Origin: Rhodospirillaceae bacterium
Lineage (GTDB): Bacteria; Pseudomonadota; Alphaproteobacteria; Rhodospirillales; Rhodospirillaceae
Assembly (NCBI GenBank): GCA_019694335.1
Contig: JAIBCD010000004.1
Location: forward strand, 23,353-87,352
Length of the DNA: 64,000 bases
Direction: 5' to 3'
Positions 1 to 11,613 of the stretch are shown piece after piece; positions within the stretch are counted from its first letter, which is position 1; each line of letters opens with the position of its first letter. Under the pieces are notes generated by a model. That model searched no databases. It was not told where the DNA came from and saw only the letters and a program-made list of their open reading frames with translations. Position numbers and translations under genes: made by a program.

Positions 1-1132
1 CACCCTTCATCTGCTTCATGGCCTGGCCAACGCCGGGAATCAGGCCCAGAAGACCCTTCATGTCGCCCATGCGCTGGATCTGCTGCAACTGGGTGAGCAT
101 GTCGTTGAGGTCGAACTTGCCCTCGGCCATGCGGGCCGCCAGCTTCTCGGCCTTTTCCTGATCGACGTTCGCCACGGCCTTTTCGACCAGGCTGACCACG
201 TCGCCCATGCCGAGGATGCGCCCGGCGATGCGGCTGGGATCGAAGACATCGAGCGCATCGACCTTTTCGCCGACGCCGATCAGCTTGATGGGCCGGCCGG
301 TGATGGCGCGCATGGACAGCGCCGCGCCGCCGCGGGCGTCGCCGTCGACGCGGGTCAGCACGATGCCGGTGATGCCGACTTTCTCGTTGAAGGACTGCGC
401 GGTGACGACCGCGTCCTGGCCGATCATCGCGTCGGTGACCAGCAGCGTCTCGTGCGGCTTGATCAGATCGCGCACGCCGGTCACTTCCGCCATCATGGCG
501 TCGTCGATGGTCAGGCGGCCGGCGGTGTCGAACAGCACCACGTCGAACACGCCGGTGCGCGCTTCCGCGAGGCCGCGCTTGGCGATTTCGAGCGGCTGCT
601 GGCCGGCGACGATCGGCAGCGTGACGACATTGACCTGCTTGCCGAGGATCGCGAGCTGGTCCTGCGCGGCCGGGCGATAGGTGTCGAGCGACACCATCAG
701 CACGCGCTTCTTGTCCTTGCTCTGCAGGCGGTGCGCGATCTTGGCGGTGGTGGTGGTCTTACCGGAACCCTGCAAGCCGACCATCAGCACCGCGACCGGC
801 GCAGGCGCGTTGAGGGAGATGCCCGCGGTATCGAAGCTCGCCTTTATATCTGGCGCGGCGCCGGCGACACCGCCGAGGGTTTCCACCAGCGCGTCGTGGA
901 CGATCTTCACGACCATCTGGCCGGGGCTGACCGACTTCACGACCGCTTCGCCGACGGCCTGCTCGCTGACCTTGGCGATGAAGTCCTTCACCACCGGCAG
1001 CGCGACGTCGGCCTCGAGCAGCGCCACGCGCACCTCGCGCATGGCCGCGGCGACATCCGCCTCGGTCAGCGCGCCGCGGCGGGTCAGCTTATTGAGGACA
1101 GAGCCAAGCTTGTCGGTTAAGGCGTCAAACAT
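1..1132 (-). CDS. ffh: Signal recognition particle GTPase Ffh (3' end cut by window)
   Basis: Ffh binds 4.5S RNA and signal sequences and docks ribosome complexes on FtsY at the inner membrane. The ATG is at 1130-1132 and 377 codons are visible; the C-terminal end of the M domain lies outside the window. An N domain starts MFDALTDKLGSVL. The G domain has the P-loop GLQGSGKTTT at about residue 119, then DTAGRL and a TRVDGDARGG G4 region. The last visible part (QRMGDMKGLLG) is the start of the methionine-rich M domain. Its partner ftsY lies 3.2 kb away on the other strand. Family assignment is firm. Confidence 0.96.
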   Translation of the reverse strand, partial: MFDALTDKLGSVLNKLTRRGALTEADVAAAMREVRVALLEADVALPVVKDFIAKVSEQAVGEAVVKSVSPGQMVVKIVHDALVETLGGVAGAAPDIKASFDTAGISLNAPAPVAVLMVGLQGSGKTTTTAKIAHRLQSKDKKRVLMVSLDTYRPAAQDQLAILGKQVNVVTLPIVAGQQPLEIAKRGLAEARTGVFDVVLFDTAGRLTIDDAMMAEVTGVRDLIKPHETLLVTDAMIGQDAVVTAQSFNEKVGITGIVLTRVDGDARGGAALSMRAITGRPIKLIGVGEKVDALDVFDPSRIAGRILGMGDVVSLVEKAVANVDQEKAEKLAARMAEGKFDLNDMLTQLQQIQRMGDMKGLLGLIPGVGQAMKQMKG

Positions 1133-1375
1133 GTTCCAAATCTCTTTTGCCCAAACGAAGATCGCCTCCGTGCGCGATAACGCGGACGGAGGGCCCCGAA
1201 GAGGCCGCGAAAACCCGAATTGTCAGGCTTAAGCTGGTGGTGGTGTACGGAGAGGGGCTGGAGGAGTCAAGCTAGCCTCCAGGATGGCGTCGGCTCGGTA
1301 CCGTAAAAAGGTAACGCCGCCGGTCTCGCTTAAGTGGTAAAAATGCTATTTATCAATGAGTTGTGGGAGGCCTTC

Positions 1376-1852
1376 ATGAACTACGTGCGTATACGGACCG
1401 CGATTCTGCTGACCGGCCTTGGCCTTATGGCGACCACCCCTGTCATGGCAGGCATATATTCCGACGACATGAGCAAGTGTTTGGTCAAATCCTCCAGTAT
1501 TCAGGATCAGCTTACCCTGGTGCAGTGGATTTACGGCGCAATGTCATTGCACCCGGCCGTCCTGCCAATGTCCGCGATCAAGCCCGAGCAGCGCGACGTC
1601 ATGGACCAAAAGACCGCGGAACTGATGCAGCGTCTGTTGCTGGTCGATTGCAAAAAGGAAACCATGGACGCCGTCAAATACGAAGGCCCTGGTGCAATGC
1701 AGGCGGCCTTTTCGGTCCTTGGTTCAGTTGCCATGCGAGGCTTGATGGCCGAGCCGGAAGTAGCCAAGGGATTGCAGGGTTTGGAGCGCTACATGGATAA
1801 AAGTAAACTCGAGGAATTGGGCAAGGAACTGGGGGCGCCACCAAAGAAATGA
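1376..1852 (+). CDS. Small exported protein of unknown function
   Basis: A 158-residue protein I do not recognise. The ATG at 1376 is preceded by GGGAGG at 1365-1370. It starts a clear signal peptide (basic MNYVRIR, hydrophobic stretch, cleavage probably after PVMA), so it is probably periplasmic. A GTG at 1334 in the same frame would spoil the signal peptide. The mature part is helical and contains two cysteines (SKCLV, LVDCKK) that could form a disulfide. Its stop overlaps the next ATG as ATGA, so it is probably co-transcribed with the VOC gene. No function is inferred. Confidence 0.75.
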   Translation: MNYVRIRTAILLTGLGLMATTPVMAGIYSDDMSKCLVKSSSIQDQLTLVQWIYGAMSLHPAVLPMSAIKPEQRDVMDQKTAELMQRLLLVDCKKETMDAVKYEGPGAMQAAFSVLGSVAMRGLMAEPEVAKGLQGLERYMDKSKLEELGKELGAPPKK

Positions 1853-2187
1853 TCTCCGGGGCGCATTTTGTCATCAATTCAACCGACGCCGAGGCCGACC
1901 GGACCTTCTTCCGCGATGTGCTGGGCTTCAAACACGTGGACGCCGGCCACGGCTGGCTGATTTTCGCCCTGCCACCCGCCGAGGCCGCCTTCCATCCGGC
2001 GGAGAAAAACGGCGGACACGCGCTTTATCTGATGTGCGACGATCTCAAGGCCGAGATGGCCGCGCTGGCCACAAAGAACATCACCTGTTCAGAGGTCCAG
2101 GAGGCGCGCTGGGGGTCGATCACCCGGATTCGCCTGCCCGGCGGCGGCGACCTGCACCTCTATCAGCCGAAACATCCCAGACCCTAG
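1849..2187 (+). CDS. VOC (glyoxalase/bleomycin-resistance fold) protein
   Basis: 112 residues with the beta-alpha-beta-beta-beta layout of the vicinal oxygen chelate family. It opens ISGAHFVINSTDAEADRTFFRDVLGF, where the DRTFFRDVLGF stretch is the usual family signature, and ends GGGDLHLYQP, a typical last metal-side strand. Members are metal enzymes or small-molecule binding proteins; the substrate cannot be told here. It overlaps the preceding exported-protein gene by 4 nt. Confidence 0.8.
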   Translation: MISGAHFVINSTDAEADRTFFRDVLGFKHVDAGHGWLIFALPPAEAAFHPAEKNGGHALYLMCDDLKAEMAALATKNITCSEVQEARWGSITRIRLPGGGDLHLYQPKHPRP

Positions 2188-2264
2188 ATAAAACAAATAC
2201 TTAGAGGGTGGCGCCAGCCGGGGCCGCCCTGGACAGGGGGGCAAGCGCTACCTATAAACCGCGC

Positions 2265-3095
2265 ATGAGCAGCGGCCTTCCCTTCCTGAAGATGCATGGA
2301 CTCGGCAACGACGTGGTCGTGCTGGATGCGCGCAAGCACGTCTTCACGCTGACCCCCGAGAACGCCAAGGCCATCGCCGACCGGCGCACCGGCGTCGGCT
2401 GCGACCAGATCATGATCATCGAAGCGCCGCGCAATGGCGGCGACGCCTATGTCGCCATCCGCAATTCCGACGGCGGCGTGGTGGAAAGCTGCGGCAACGG
2501 CAGCCGCTGCGTCGCCCGGGTGCTGATGGAAGAAAGCGGCAAGACCGAGGTGACGATGGAGACCCTGGGCGGGCCGATCGTCGCCACGCGCGCGGGCGAT
2601 CTCTATTCCATCGACATGGGCCCGGCGCGCGATGATTGGCAAACCATTCCGCTGGCGCAAGCCGCCGACACGCTGCACCTGCCGGTGAGCGAGGGCCCGT
2701 TGAGCGACGGCGTCGGTGTCAATGTCGGCAACCCGCACGCGGTGTTCTTCGTGAAGGATGCCGCCGCCGTCGATCTCGAAGCCGTCGGCCCGAAGCTCGA
2801 GCACAACGCGCTGTTTCCCGCGCGCATCAATGTCGAAGCAGTGCAGATCCTCGACCGGGGCCATGTGCGCATGCGGGTGTGGGAACGCGGCGCCGGCATC
2901 ACGCGCGCCTGCGGCACCGGCGCCTGCGCCTCGGCGGTCGCCGCCGCGCGCCGCGGCCTCACGGACCGCAAGGTCACCGTCACCCTCGACGGCGGCGACC
3001 TGCACATCGAATGGCGCGACGACGGCCATGTGATCATGACCGGCCCGGCCACCCTCGCCTTCTCCGGCCTCATGGACCGGAGCCTGCTGGCATGA
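2265..3095 (+). CDS. dapF: Diaminopimelate epimerase
   Basis: Converts LL- to meso-diaminopimelate for lysine and peptidoglycan synthesis in the cytoplasm. It is 276 residues, the usual family length. Both catalytic cysteines are visible: Cys76 in ESCGNGSRC and Cys216 in RACGTGACAS. The N-terminus FLKMHGLGND is diagnostic and sets the ATG at 2265 rather than upstream in-frame codons. The stop overlaps the mtaB start as ATGA (3092-3095), so dapF, mtaB and ftsY form one transcription unit, a common alphaproteobacterial order. Confidence 0.97.
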   Translation: MSSGLPFLKMHGLGNDVVVLDARKHVFTLTPENAKAIADRRTGVGCDQIMIIEAPRNGGDAYVAIRNSDGGVVESCGNGSRCVARVLMEESGKTEVTMETLGGPIVATRAGDLYSIDMGPARDDWQTIPLAQAADTLHLPVSEGPLSDGVGVNVGNPHAVFFVKDAAAVDLEAVGPKLEHNALFPARINVEAVQILDRGHVRMRVWERGAGITRACGTGACASAVAAARRGLTDRKVTVTLDGGDLHIEWRDDGHVIMTGPATLAFSGLMDRSLLA

Positions 3096-4336
3096 CGGAG
3101 CCGCGCGTCGTTTCCCTCGGCTGCCGCCTGAATACCTATGAGGGCGAAATCATGCGCGCCCATGCGCGGGACGCCGGCCTCGACAACGCCATCATCGTCA
3201 ACACCTGCGCGGTGACCAAGGAGGCCGAACGCCAGGGCCTGCAAACCCTGCGTCGCCTGCGCCGCGAAAACCCCGACGCCCACATCGTCGCGGCAGGCTG
3301 CGCCGTGCAGCTCGACCCCCAGCGCTACGCCGCCATGCCGGAAGTGAACCGGGTGCTGGGCAACGAGCATAAAATGAAGGCCGAGAGCTTCCTGCCCGAT
3401 GTCACGGAAGCCGTGCGCGTCAGCGACATCATGACCGTGCGCGAAACCGCCGAACACCTGGTGGAAGGCTTCGACGGCCGCGCGCGCGCCTTCGTGCAGG
3501 TCCAGCAGGGCTGCGACCACCGCTGCACTTTCTGCATCATCCCGTTCGCGCGCGGCAATAACCGCAGCGTGCCCATGGGCCGCATCGCCGAGGAAGTGCG
3601 CGGCCTGGTGGCGGCGGGCTACAAGGAAATTGTATTCACCGGCGTCGATATCACCGGCTACGGCAGCGATCTGCCGGGCAAGCCGACCTTGGGCCAGATG
3701 ACCCGCCGGCTGCTGGCGCTGGTGCCGGAACTGCCGCGCCTGCGCCTGTCTTCCATCGACCCCGCCGAAGCCGACGACGACCTGTTCCGCGTCATCGCGG
3801 AAGAACCGCGCCTGATGCCGCATTTCCACATCTCGGCCCAGGCCGGCGACGACATGGTGCTGAAACGCATGAAGCGGCGGCACGCCCGCGCCGACATCGT
3901 TTCATTCTGCCAGCGCGTGCGCACCCTGCGCCCCGGCGCGGTGTTCGGCGCCGACCTGATCGCCGGCTTCCCGACCGAGGACGACGACATGGCCGACGCC
4001 TCGTACCGCCTGATCGACGACGCGGGTCTCACGCACCTGCATGTGTTCCCCTATTCCATCCGCCCCGGCACGCCGGCCGCGAAGATGCCGCAGGTGGACG
4101 CCGGCGCCATCAAGGCCCGCGCCGCGCGCCTGCGCGAGAAAGGCAAAGCCGCCATGGCGGCCTGGCTCGGCGACCGCGTCGGCGCCACCATCAACGTCCT
4201 CAAGGAAACCGGCGACACCGGCCGCTGCGAACATTACGCTAATGTGCGCCTCGCCAGCGGTCTCGCGGGTGAAATCGTCGCGGCGCGTGTTATGTCCGCG
4301 AACCATGACACCCTGACCGCGGAAGCCCTGCAGTAA
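3092..4336 (+). CDS. mtaB: tRNA t6A37 methylthiotransferase MtaB
   Basis: Radical-SAM enzyme that adds a methylthio group to t6A at position 37 of ANN-decoding tRNAs. Of its 414 residues, the N-terminal methylthiotransferase domain begins VVSLGCRLNTYEGE (Cys11) and has VNTCAV and AAGCAV cysteines for the second 4Fe-4S cluster. The radical-SAM CxxxCxxC is Cys141/145/148 in GCDHRCTFC, and a TRAM-like C-terminus follows. The start without the upstream dapF-frame extension is chosen because the protein begins MTEPRVVSLGCRLN and overlaps the dapF stop. Confidence 0.95.
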   Translation: MTEPRVVSLGCRLNTYEGEIMRAHARDAGLDNAIIVNTCAVTKEAERQGLQTLRRLRRENPDAHIVAAGCAVQLDPQRYAAMPEVNRVLGNEHKMKAESFLPDVTEAVRVSDIMTVRETAEHLVEGFDGRARAFVQVQQGCDHRCTFCIIPFARGNNRSVPMGRIAEEVRGLVAAGYKEIVFTGVDITGYGSDLPGKPTLGQMTRRLLALVPELPRLRLSSIDPAEADDDLFRVIAEEPRLMPHFHISAQAGDDMVLKRMKRRHARADIVSFCQRVRTLRPGAVFGADLIAGFPTEDDDMADASYRLIDDAGLTHLHVFPYSIRPGTPAAKMPQVDAGAIKARAARLREKGKAAMAAWLGDRVGATINVLKETGDTGRCEHYANVRLASGLAGEIVAARVMSANHDTLTAEALQ

Positions 4337-5289
4337 TGTCCGATCCCTCCGCTCAGCAGCCGCGCAGCGGCTGGCTCTCGCGCCTTGTCTCCGGCCTGGT
4401 CAAATCCTCGTCCAAGCTGGTGACGGGCATTGGCGAGATCCTGACCAAGAAGAAGCTGGACGACGCGGCGCTGACGGAACTGGAGGACCTGCTGATCACC
4501 GCCGACCTCGGCACCGCGACGGCCTCGAAACTGACCCAGGCTCTGGCGAAAACCCGCTTCGGCAAGGAAGTCACCTCGGATGAAGTGCGTGGTGCTTTCG
4601 CCGCCGATATCGCCAAGATCCTGGAGCCGGTCGCGCGGCCGCTGTCGGTCGATCCTGCCCATAAGCCGTTCGTGATTCTGGTGGTGGGCGTCAACGGCGC
4701 CGGCAAGACCACGACCATCGGCAAGATCGCCCATCAGTACAAACGCGAGGGCCTGTCGGTCAGCCTCGCCGCCGGCGACACGTTCCGCGCCGCCGCCGTC
4801 GAACAGCTCAAGGTCTGGGGCCAGCGGGCCGGCGTACCGGTGGCGGCGAAGGACACCGGCGCCGACGCGGCCGGGCTAGCGTTCGAAGCGCTGCTCGAAG
4901 CCAGGAAACGGAACGACGATGTGCTTCTGATCGACACCGCCGGACGCCTCCAGAACAAGGACGCGCTGATGGCCGAGTTGCAGAAAGTCGTGCGCGCCAT
5001 CGCCAAGGTCGACCCGACCGCGCCCCACGCCACGCTGTTAGTGCTGGACGCGACCGTGGGTCAGAACGCCCACACGCAGGTCGAGGTGTTCAAGCAGGTG
5101 GTCGGCGTTACAGGGTTGGTGATGACCAAGCTGGACGGCACCGCCAAGGGCGGCGTGGTCGTGGCGTTGGCGGAGAAATTCAAGCTGCCGGTGCATTTCA
5201 TCGGCGTCGGCGAAGGCGCGGATGACTTGCGGCCGTTCACATCGCATAGCTTCGCCAGAAGCCTGATGGGCCTGTCCCCGGACGCTTAG
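4336..5289 (+). CDS. ftsY: SRP receptor GTPase FtsY
   Basis: Membrane-associated receptor for the Ffh-ribosome complex. 317 residues with only a short N-terminal tail, so the long acidic A domain of enterobacterial FtsY is missing. The NG domain has the P-loop GVNGAGKT at residues 118-125, DTFRAAA, the DTAGRLQNK box and [10 protein letters not shown]. The ATG shares one base with the mtaB TAA (4334-4336), showing tight translational coupling. Confidence 0.96.
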   Translation: MSDPSAQQPRSGWLSRLVSGLVKSSSKLVTGIGEILTKKKLDDAALTELEDLLITADLGTATASKLTQALAKTRFGKEVTSDEVRGAFAADIAKILEPVARPLSVDPAHKPFVILVVGVNGAGKTTTIGKIAHQYKREGLSVSLAAGDTFRAAAVEQLKVWGQRAGVPVAAKDTGADAAGLAFEALLEARKRNDDVLLIDTAGRLQNKDALMAELQKVVRAIAKVDPTAPHATLLVLDATVGQNAHTQVEVFKQVVGVTGLVMTKLDGTAKGGVVVALAEKFKLPVHFIGVGEGADDLRPFTSHSFARSLMGLSPDA

Positions 5290-5295
5290 GTACCT

Positions 5296-5332
5296 TGTCA
5301 CTCTTGCGACGCATAGCGTCGCGAGAGTGACA
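5296..5332. terminator. Perfect 17-bp hairpin between convergent genes
   Basis: Arms at 5296-5312 and 5316-5332 pair along all 17 positions (one G-U) around a 3-nt loop ATA. It sits between ftsY (+, ends 5289) and the amidotransferase gene (-, ends 5338). There is no T-run on either side, so it is a strong 3'-end stabilising hairpin or bidirectional stop rather than a classical U-tract terminator. Confidence 0.6.
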
Positions 5333-5337
5333 GCGAT

Positions 5338-6057
5338 CTATAAGCTCAGGCTATCCAGCCACTCCGTGAAGCACTTCTTGCCCTGGGCTTCCAGCCGCGC
5401 GCCATAACGCGCGGTGTCGGCGCGCAGAACCTTGGCGTTGGTGCCGGGCGCACTCGCCAGTTCGAACACGTGGCCCACGAACCATTTCTCCAGATCCTTG
5501 GCGCGCACTTCCGGGTGGCATTGGAACGCCAGCGTCGCTTTGCCCCAGGCGAAAATCTGATGCAGCGAGGTGGCGGTGCCGGCCAGCAGCACGGCACCTT
5601 CGGGCAGGTCGAAAGTGTCGCCGTGCCAATGGAACATGAAGGTATGCTCGGGCCCCACGTGTTTCACCGGCGAAGCATAGCCCACGCGTGAGAGCAGCAA
5701 GGGCTTCCAGCCGATCTCCTTCTCCGATGCCGGATAGACGCGCGCGCCCAGCGCCTTGGCGATCAGCTGCGCGCCCAGGCAAATGCCCAGGGTCGGCTTG
5801 TCGGCCTTGAGGCGCTTGGCGATCGCCGCCAGCTCCGGCTTCAGGAAGGGATAATGGTCCTCGTCGTTGACGCCGATCGGTCCGCCGAGAATCACCAGCA
5901 GGTCGGGCTTGGCGAGATCGAGCTTCGCCCAATCCGCGACCGGCGCCTCGACGTAGGTGACTTTCCATTTACGCGCGGCGAACAGCTCCTCGAGGACGCC
6001 GAGATCCTCGAAAGCGACGTGGCGCAGGACGGTGACGCCAATTGAAGCGGAGGCCAC
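5338..6057 (-). CDS. Class-I glutamine amidotransferase (GMP synthase-like)
   Basis: 239 residues with the class-I glutaminase triad: nucleophile Cys93 in GICLGAQ and His181/Glu183 in FQCHPEV. It is a stand-alone glutaminase-like domain with no synthetase half, as in the GuaA-like 'glutamine amidotransferase' family. The family includes peptide and amine hydrolases, so the substrate is open. It ends only 3 bp before the 3' end of secA on the same strand (starts 6057; secA ends 6061), so it may be read through from secA. Confidence 0.85.
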   Translation of the reverse strand: MASASIGVTVLRHVAFEDLGVLEELFAARKWKVTYVEAPVADWAKLDLAKPDLLVILGGPIGVNDEDHYPFLKPELAAIAKRLKADKPTLGICLGAQLIAKALGARVYPASEKEIGWKPLLLSRVGYASPVKHVGPEHTFMFHWHGDTFDLPEGAVLLAGTATSLHQIFAWGKATLAFQCHPEVRAKDLEKWFVGHVFELASAPGTNAKVLRADTARYGARLEAQGKKCFTEWLDSLSL

Positions 6058-6060
6058 CGA

Positions 6061-8781
<2,721 letters not shown>

Positions 8782-9102
8782 CTAGACCTCGAAAATGACG
8801 AGCAGGTGGCCAGGTGGACTGTTATCCAACGCCGGACAAAGGGAGTTGGGCCCCGGAGAGGAGGCCCCTCAAGTGATGGCAGACAGATAAAAGCCGGATG
8901 CCCCGAAGTCAACGACACCGCCCCGGAATTCGGCTGATTTGCTTGATATTTCTTTGATTTAACGGGTATTTGCGCGCCCGTCCCCGGACGCCGGTTTTCC
9001 CCGGACTGTAACCCCCGCCGCCGCTTGTCCGGGGGTAGGCCTTATGCCATTGAAGCGAGCTATTTTTTCTCGCGGCTTTGCCCTTTGAAGGTCGAATACG
9101 CC
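8782..9102. other. Divergent secA/argJ intergenic region
   Basis: 321 bp without a credible gene. It must hold promoters for secA (leftward) and argJ (rightward). An imperfect hairpin (GGGCC at 8848-8852, GGCCC at 8863-8867) lies in the secA leader. AT-rich sequence at about 8938-8970 is the likeliest promoter zone, but I could not pick clear -35/-10 boxes. Confidence 0.5.
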
Positions 9103-10335
9103 ATGGCCCCGCCGGTTTCTCCCCTAGCGCCCGCCTCGACACCCGCCCTTGCCCCAATCCCGGGTGTGCGCTTCGCCAGCTTCGCCGCCGGCATCCGTTA
9201 CAAGGCGCGCGCGGACCTGATGATCGCGGTCTGCGACCCCGGCACCGCCGTCGGGGGTGTCCTGACCCGCTCATTGACCGCGTCCGCTCCGGTGCTGTCA
9301 TGCCGCGACCACCTCAAGGGCGGTAGCGGCCGGGTGTTGGTTGTGAACGCCGGCAACGCCAATACCTTTACCGGGCGCCAGGGCGTCAAGGACGTGGCCG
9401 ACACCTGTGCGGCGGCGGCCAGGGAATTCGGCTGCAAGCCGGAGGAAGTGTTCGTCTCCTCCACCGGCACCATTGGCGTGCGCCTGCCGGCCGAAAAGAT
9501 CCTCAATGCCCTGCCGCAGATGAAGACTGCCCTGTCGGAGGCGGCCTGGATGGACGCGGCGCGCGCCATCATGACCACCGACACATTCCCGAAGCTGGTC
9601 ACGCGCACCGCGAAGATCGGCGGCGCCCCGGTCACCATCAACGGCTTCTGCAAGGGCTCGGGCATGATCGCGCCGGATATGGGCACCATGCTGGCCTATG
9701 TCTTTACCGACGCCAAACTTTCGGCGAACGCGGTTCAGGCGATGCTCGCCACCGGCACCGACAAGAGCTTCAACTGCATGACGGTGGACAGCGACACATC
9801 CACGTCCGACACCCTGCTGATGTTCGCCACCGGCAAGGCGGCCCATGACGCGGTTACCGATGCCGGCGATCCGCGTATTCAGGATTTCCGCGCGGCGCTC
9901 GACGAGCTTTTGATCGAAATGGCGCAACTGGTCGCGCGTGACGGCGAAGGCGCCACGAAATTCATCGAGATTCGTGTGACCGGCGCCGAACACGACCAGG
10001 CCGCGAAACGCATCGCGCTCTCCATCGCCAACTCGCCCCTGGTGAAAACCGCCATCGCCGGCGAGGACGCCAACTGGGGCCGGATCGTGATGGCCGTCGG
10101 CAAGGCCGGCGAGCGTGCCGACCGTGACAAGCTCGCCATTGCCATAGGTGGCGTCGTCATCACCCGCGACGGCGAACCGGTGCCGGGTTACGACGAAACC
10201 CCGGTGGTGGCGCATATGAAGGGGCAGAAAATCGACATCGACGTCGACGTCGGCATTGCCAAGGGCAAAGCCACGGTGTGGACCTGCGATCTCACCCACG
10301 GCTATATCGACATCAATGGCTCATACCGTACCTAG
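9103..10335 (+). CDS. argJ: Bifunctional ornithine acetyltransferase / N-acetylglutamate synthase
   Basis: Transfers acetyl from N-acetylornithine to glutamate in the cyclic arginine pathway. 410 residues; ATG at 9103 with GAAGG 12 nt upstream. The precursor self-cleaves before a threonine that becomes the N-terminal nucleophile; here it is Thr195 in GMIAPDMGTML. The residue before it is Gly instead of the usual Ala, the one oddity. Other motifs (NAGNANTFTG, SSTGTIGV, EDANWGRI, DLTHGYIDINGSYRT) are typical. The stop lies inside a 15-bp tandem duplication shared with the next gene's start region. Confidence 0.96.
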   Translation: MAPPVSPLAPASTPALAPIPGVRFASFAAGIRYKARADLMIAVCDPGTAVGGVLTRSLTASAPVLSCRDHLKGGSGRVLVVNAGNANTFTGRQGVKDVADTCAAAAREFGCKPEEVFVSSTGTIGVRLPAEKILNALPQMKTALSEAAWMDAARAIMTTDTFPKLVTRTAKIGGAPVTINGFCKGSGMIAPDMGTMLAYVFTDAKLSANAVQAMLATGTDKSFNCMTVDSDTSTSDTLLMFATGKAAHDAVTDAGDPRIQDFRAALDELLIEMAQLVARDGEGATKFIEIRVTGAEHDQAAKRIALSIANSPLVKTAIAGEDANWGRIVMAVGKAGERADRDKLAIAIGGVVITRDGEPVPGYDETPVVAHMKGQKIDIDVDVGIAKGKATVWTCDLTHGYIDINGSYRT

Positions 10336-10810
10336 CGGGGCCGTACCTAGCGGGGCCGTACCTGAGGAAGAAGGCGGCTGCTGGTCGACGGGCGCCGAAC
10401 CGCGCACCGGCCTGCCGATCATCCTGGTCAGCGCCGTGGCCTTGCTCGACGCCGACGCGCGCATTCTCCTGGCGCAGCGGCCGGCCGGGAAATCCATGGC
10501 CGGGCTGTGGGAGTTCCCGGGCGGCAAGGTCGAGCCGGGCGAAACCCCGGAAGCCGCCCTGATCCGCGAACTGAAAGAAGAACTCAGCATCGACATCCGG
10601 GCGAGCTGCCTGGCGCCCCTGGGATTCGCTTCTCATTCCTATGAGAAGTTCCACCTGCTGATGCCGCTTTATATATGCCGCCAGTGGCGCGGCCGGGTGG
10701 AACCCGCCGAGGGCCAGAAAATCACCTGGGTGCGCGCCCAAAACCTGAGGGATTACCCCATGCCGCCGGCCGACGAGCCGCTCATCCCGCTGCTGCAGGA
10801 TTGGCTCTAG
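10316..10810 (+). CDS. mutT: Nudix hydrolase, MutT-like
   Basis: Probably hydrolyses 8-oxo-dGTP or a related oxidised nucleotide. The Nudix box is at residues 69-91 (GGKVEPGETPEAALIRELKEE) with Leu where the consensus has Gly after EE; LLAQRPAGKSMAGLWEFPGG upstream is characteristic of MutT. The ATG at 10316 overlaps the end of argJ by 20 nt. The N-terminal tail carries a duplicated VPSGA motif encoded by a 15-bp DNA repeat, and the true fold begins about residue 35, so a later start is possible. Position after argJ is common in alphaproteobacteria. Confidence 0.88.
   Translation: MAHTVPSGAVPSGAVPEEEGGCWSTGAEPRTGLPIILVSAVALLDADARILLAQRPAGKSMAGLWEFPGGKVEPGETPEAALIRELKEELSIDIRASCLAPLGFASHSYEKFHLLMPLYICRQWRGRVEPAEGQKITWVRAQNLRDYPMPPADEPLIPLLQDWL
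10326..10363 (+). repeat. 15-bp tandem duplication at the argJ stop codon
   Basis: CCGTACCTAGCGGGG at 10326-10340 is repeated exactly at 10341-10355 and a third copy starts (CCGTACCT, 10356-10363). The first copy contains the argJ TAG (10333-10335). The 15-bp period keeps the mutT frame open. Confidence 0.9.
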
Positions 10811-10827
10811 CCATCTAGACTGGGCCC

Positions 10828-11613
10828 ATGAGCGAAACGTCTTCTCCCGCGCCCACCGCCTGCATCCTGGTCATCGGCGACGAGATCCTCTCGGGCCGCA
10901 CCCAGGACACCAACATCAAATACATGGCGACGCGCCTGGGGCAGCTCGGCATCAAGCTCCGCGAGGCGCGCGTGGTGCCGGACCAGCCGGAAGCCATCGT
11001 CGCCGCCGTGAATTTTTGCCGCGTGCTCTATACCTATGTCTTCACCACCGGCGGCATCGGCCCCACACACGACGACATCACCACCGCCTGTATCGCCAAG
11101 GCCTTCGGCCGCAAGGTCATCCGCCATCCCGACGCCGAGAAGAAGCTGCGCGCCTTTTATAAGGACTCATTTAGTAGAGGTGGGGGCGACGTCAACGAAG
11201 CGCGGCTCAAGATGGCCGAAACCCCCGATGGCGATAGCGTGACCCTGATCGAAAACCTGGTGACCTCGGCGCCCGGCTATCGCATCGAGAATGTCTTCGT
11301 GATGGCGGGCGTGCCGTCCATCGCCCAGGCCATGTTCGAAGCCGCGGTTCCGCTGTTGCGCAAGGGCGACCCGGTGTTTTCTGGCAGCGTCGACGGCGAG
11401 GTGCGCGAAGGCGACATCGCGGCCGATCTCACCGCGCTTCAGGAAAAATATGCCGGCGTCAGCCTGGGCAGTTATCCGTCGGTGCGCGACAACAGGCTGT
11501 ACACCAGCATCGTCGCCCGGGCGACCGACAAGACGCTGATCGCTCTGGCGCTCGCCGAGGTTGCCGACATGATGCGCAAGTTCGGCGCGGACCCGACCGT
11601 CACCGCGCCCTAG
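10828..11613 (+). CDS. MoaB/CinA-fold molybdopterin-binding domain protein
   Basis: 261 residues opening ACILVIGDEILSGRTQDTN, the standard start of the molybdopterin-binding (MoCF) domain of CinA and MogA. TTGGIGPTHDDITT is the second signature. It has the CinA N-terminal part only, without the C-terminal nicotinamide-nucleotide amidase domain. Related stand-alone proteins are linked to FAD or ADP-ribose pyrophosphate cleavage or to cofactor handling; which applies is not visible. It lies 17 bp after mutT. Its TAG overlaps the convergent pseudouridine synthase stop. Confidence 0.85.
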   Translation: MSETSSPAPTACILVIGDEILSGRTQDTNIKYMATRLGQLGIKLREARVVPDQPEAIVAAVNFCRVLYTYVFTTGGIGPTHDDITTACIAKAFGRKVIRHPDAEKKLRAFYKDSFSRGGGDVNEARLKMAETPDGDSVTLIENLVTSAPGYRIENVFVMAGVPSIAQAMFEAAVPLLRKGDPVFSGSVDGEVREGDIAADLTALQEKYAGVSLGSYPSVRDNRLYTSIVARATDKTLIALALAEVADMMRKFGADPTVTAP

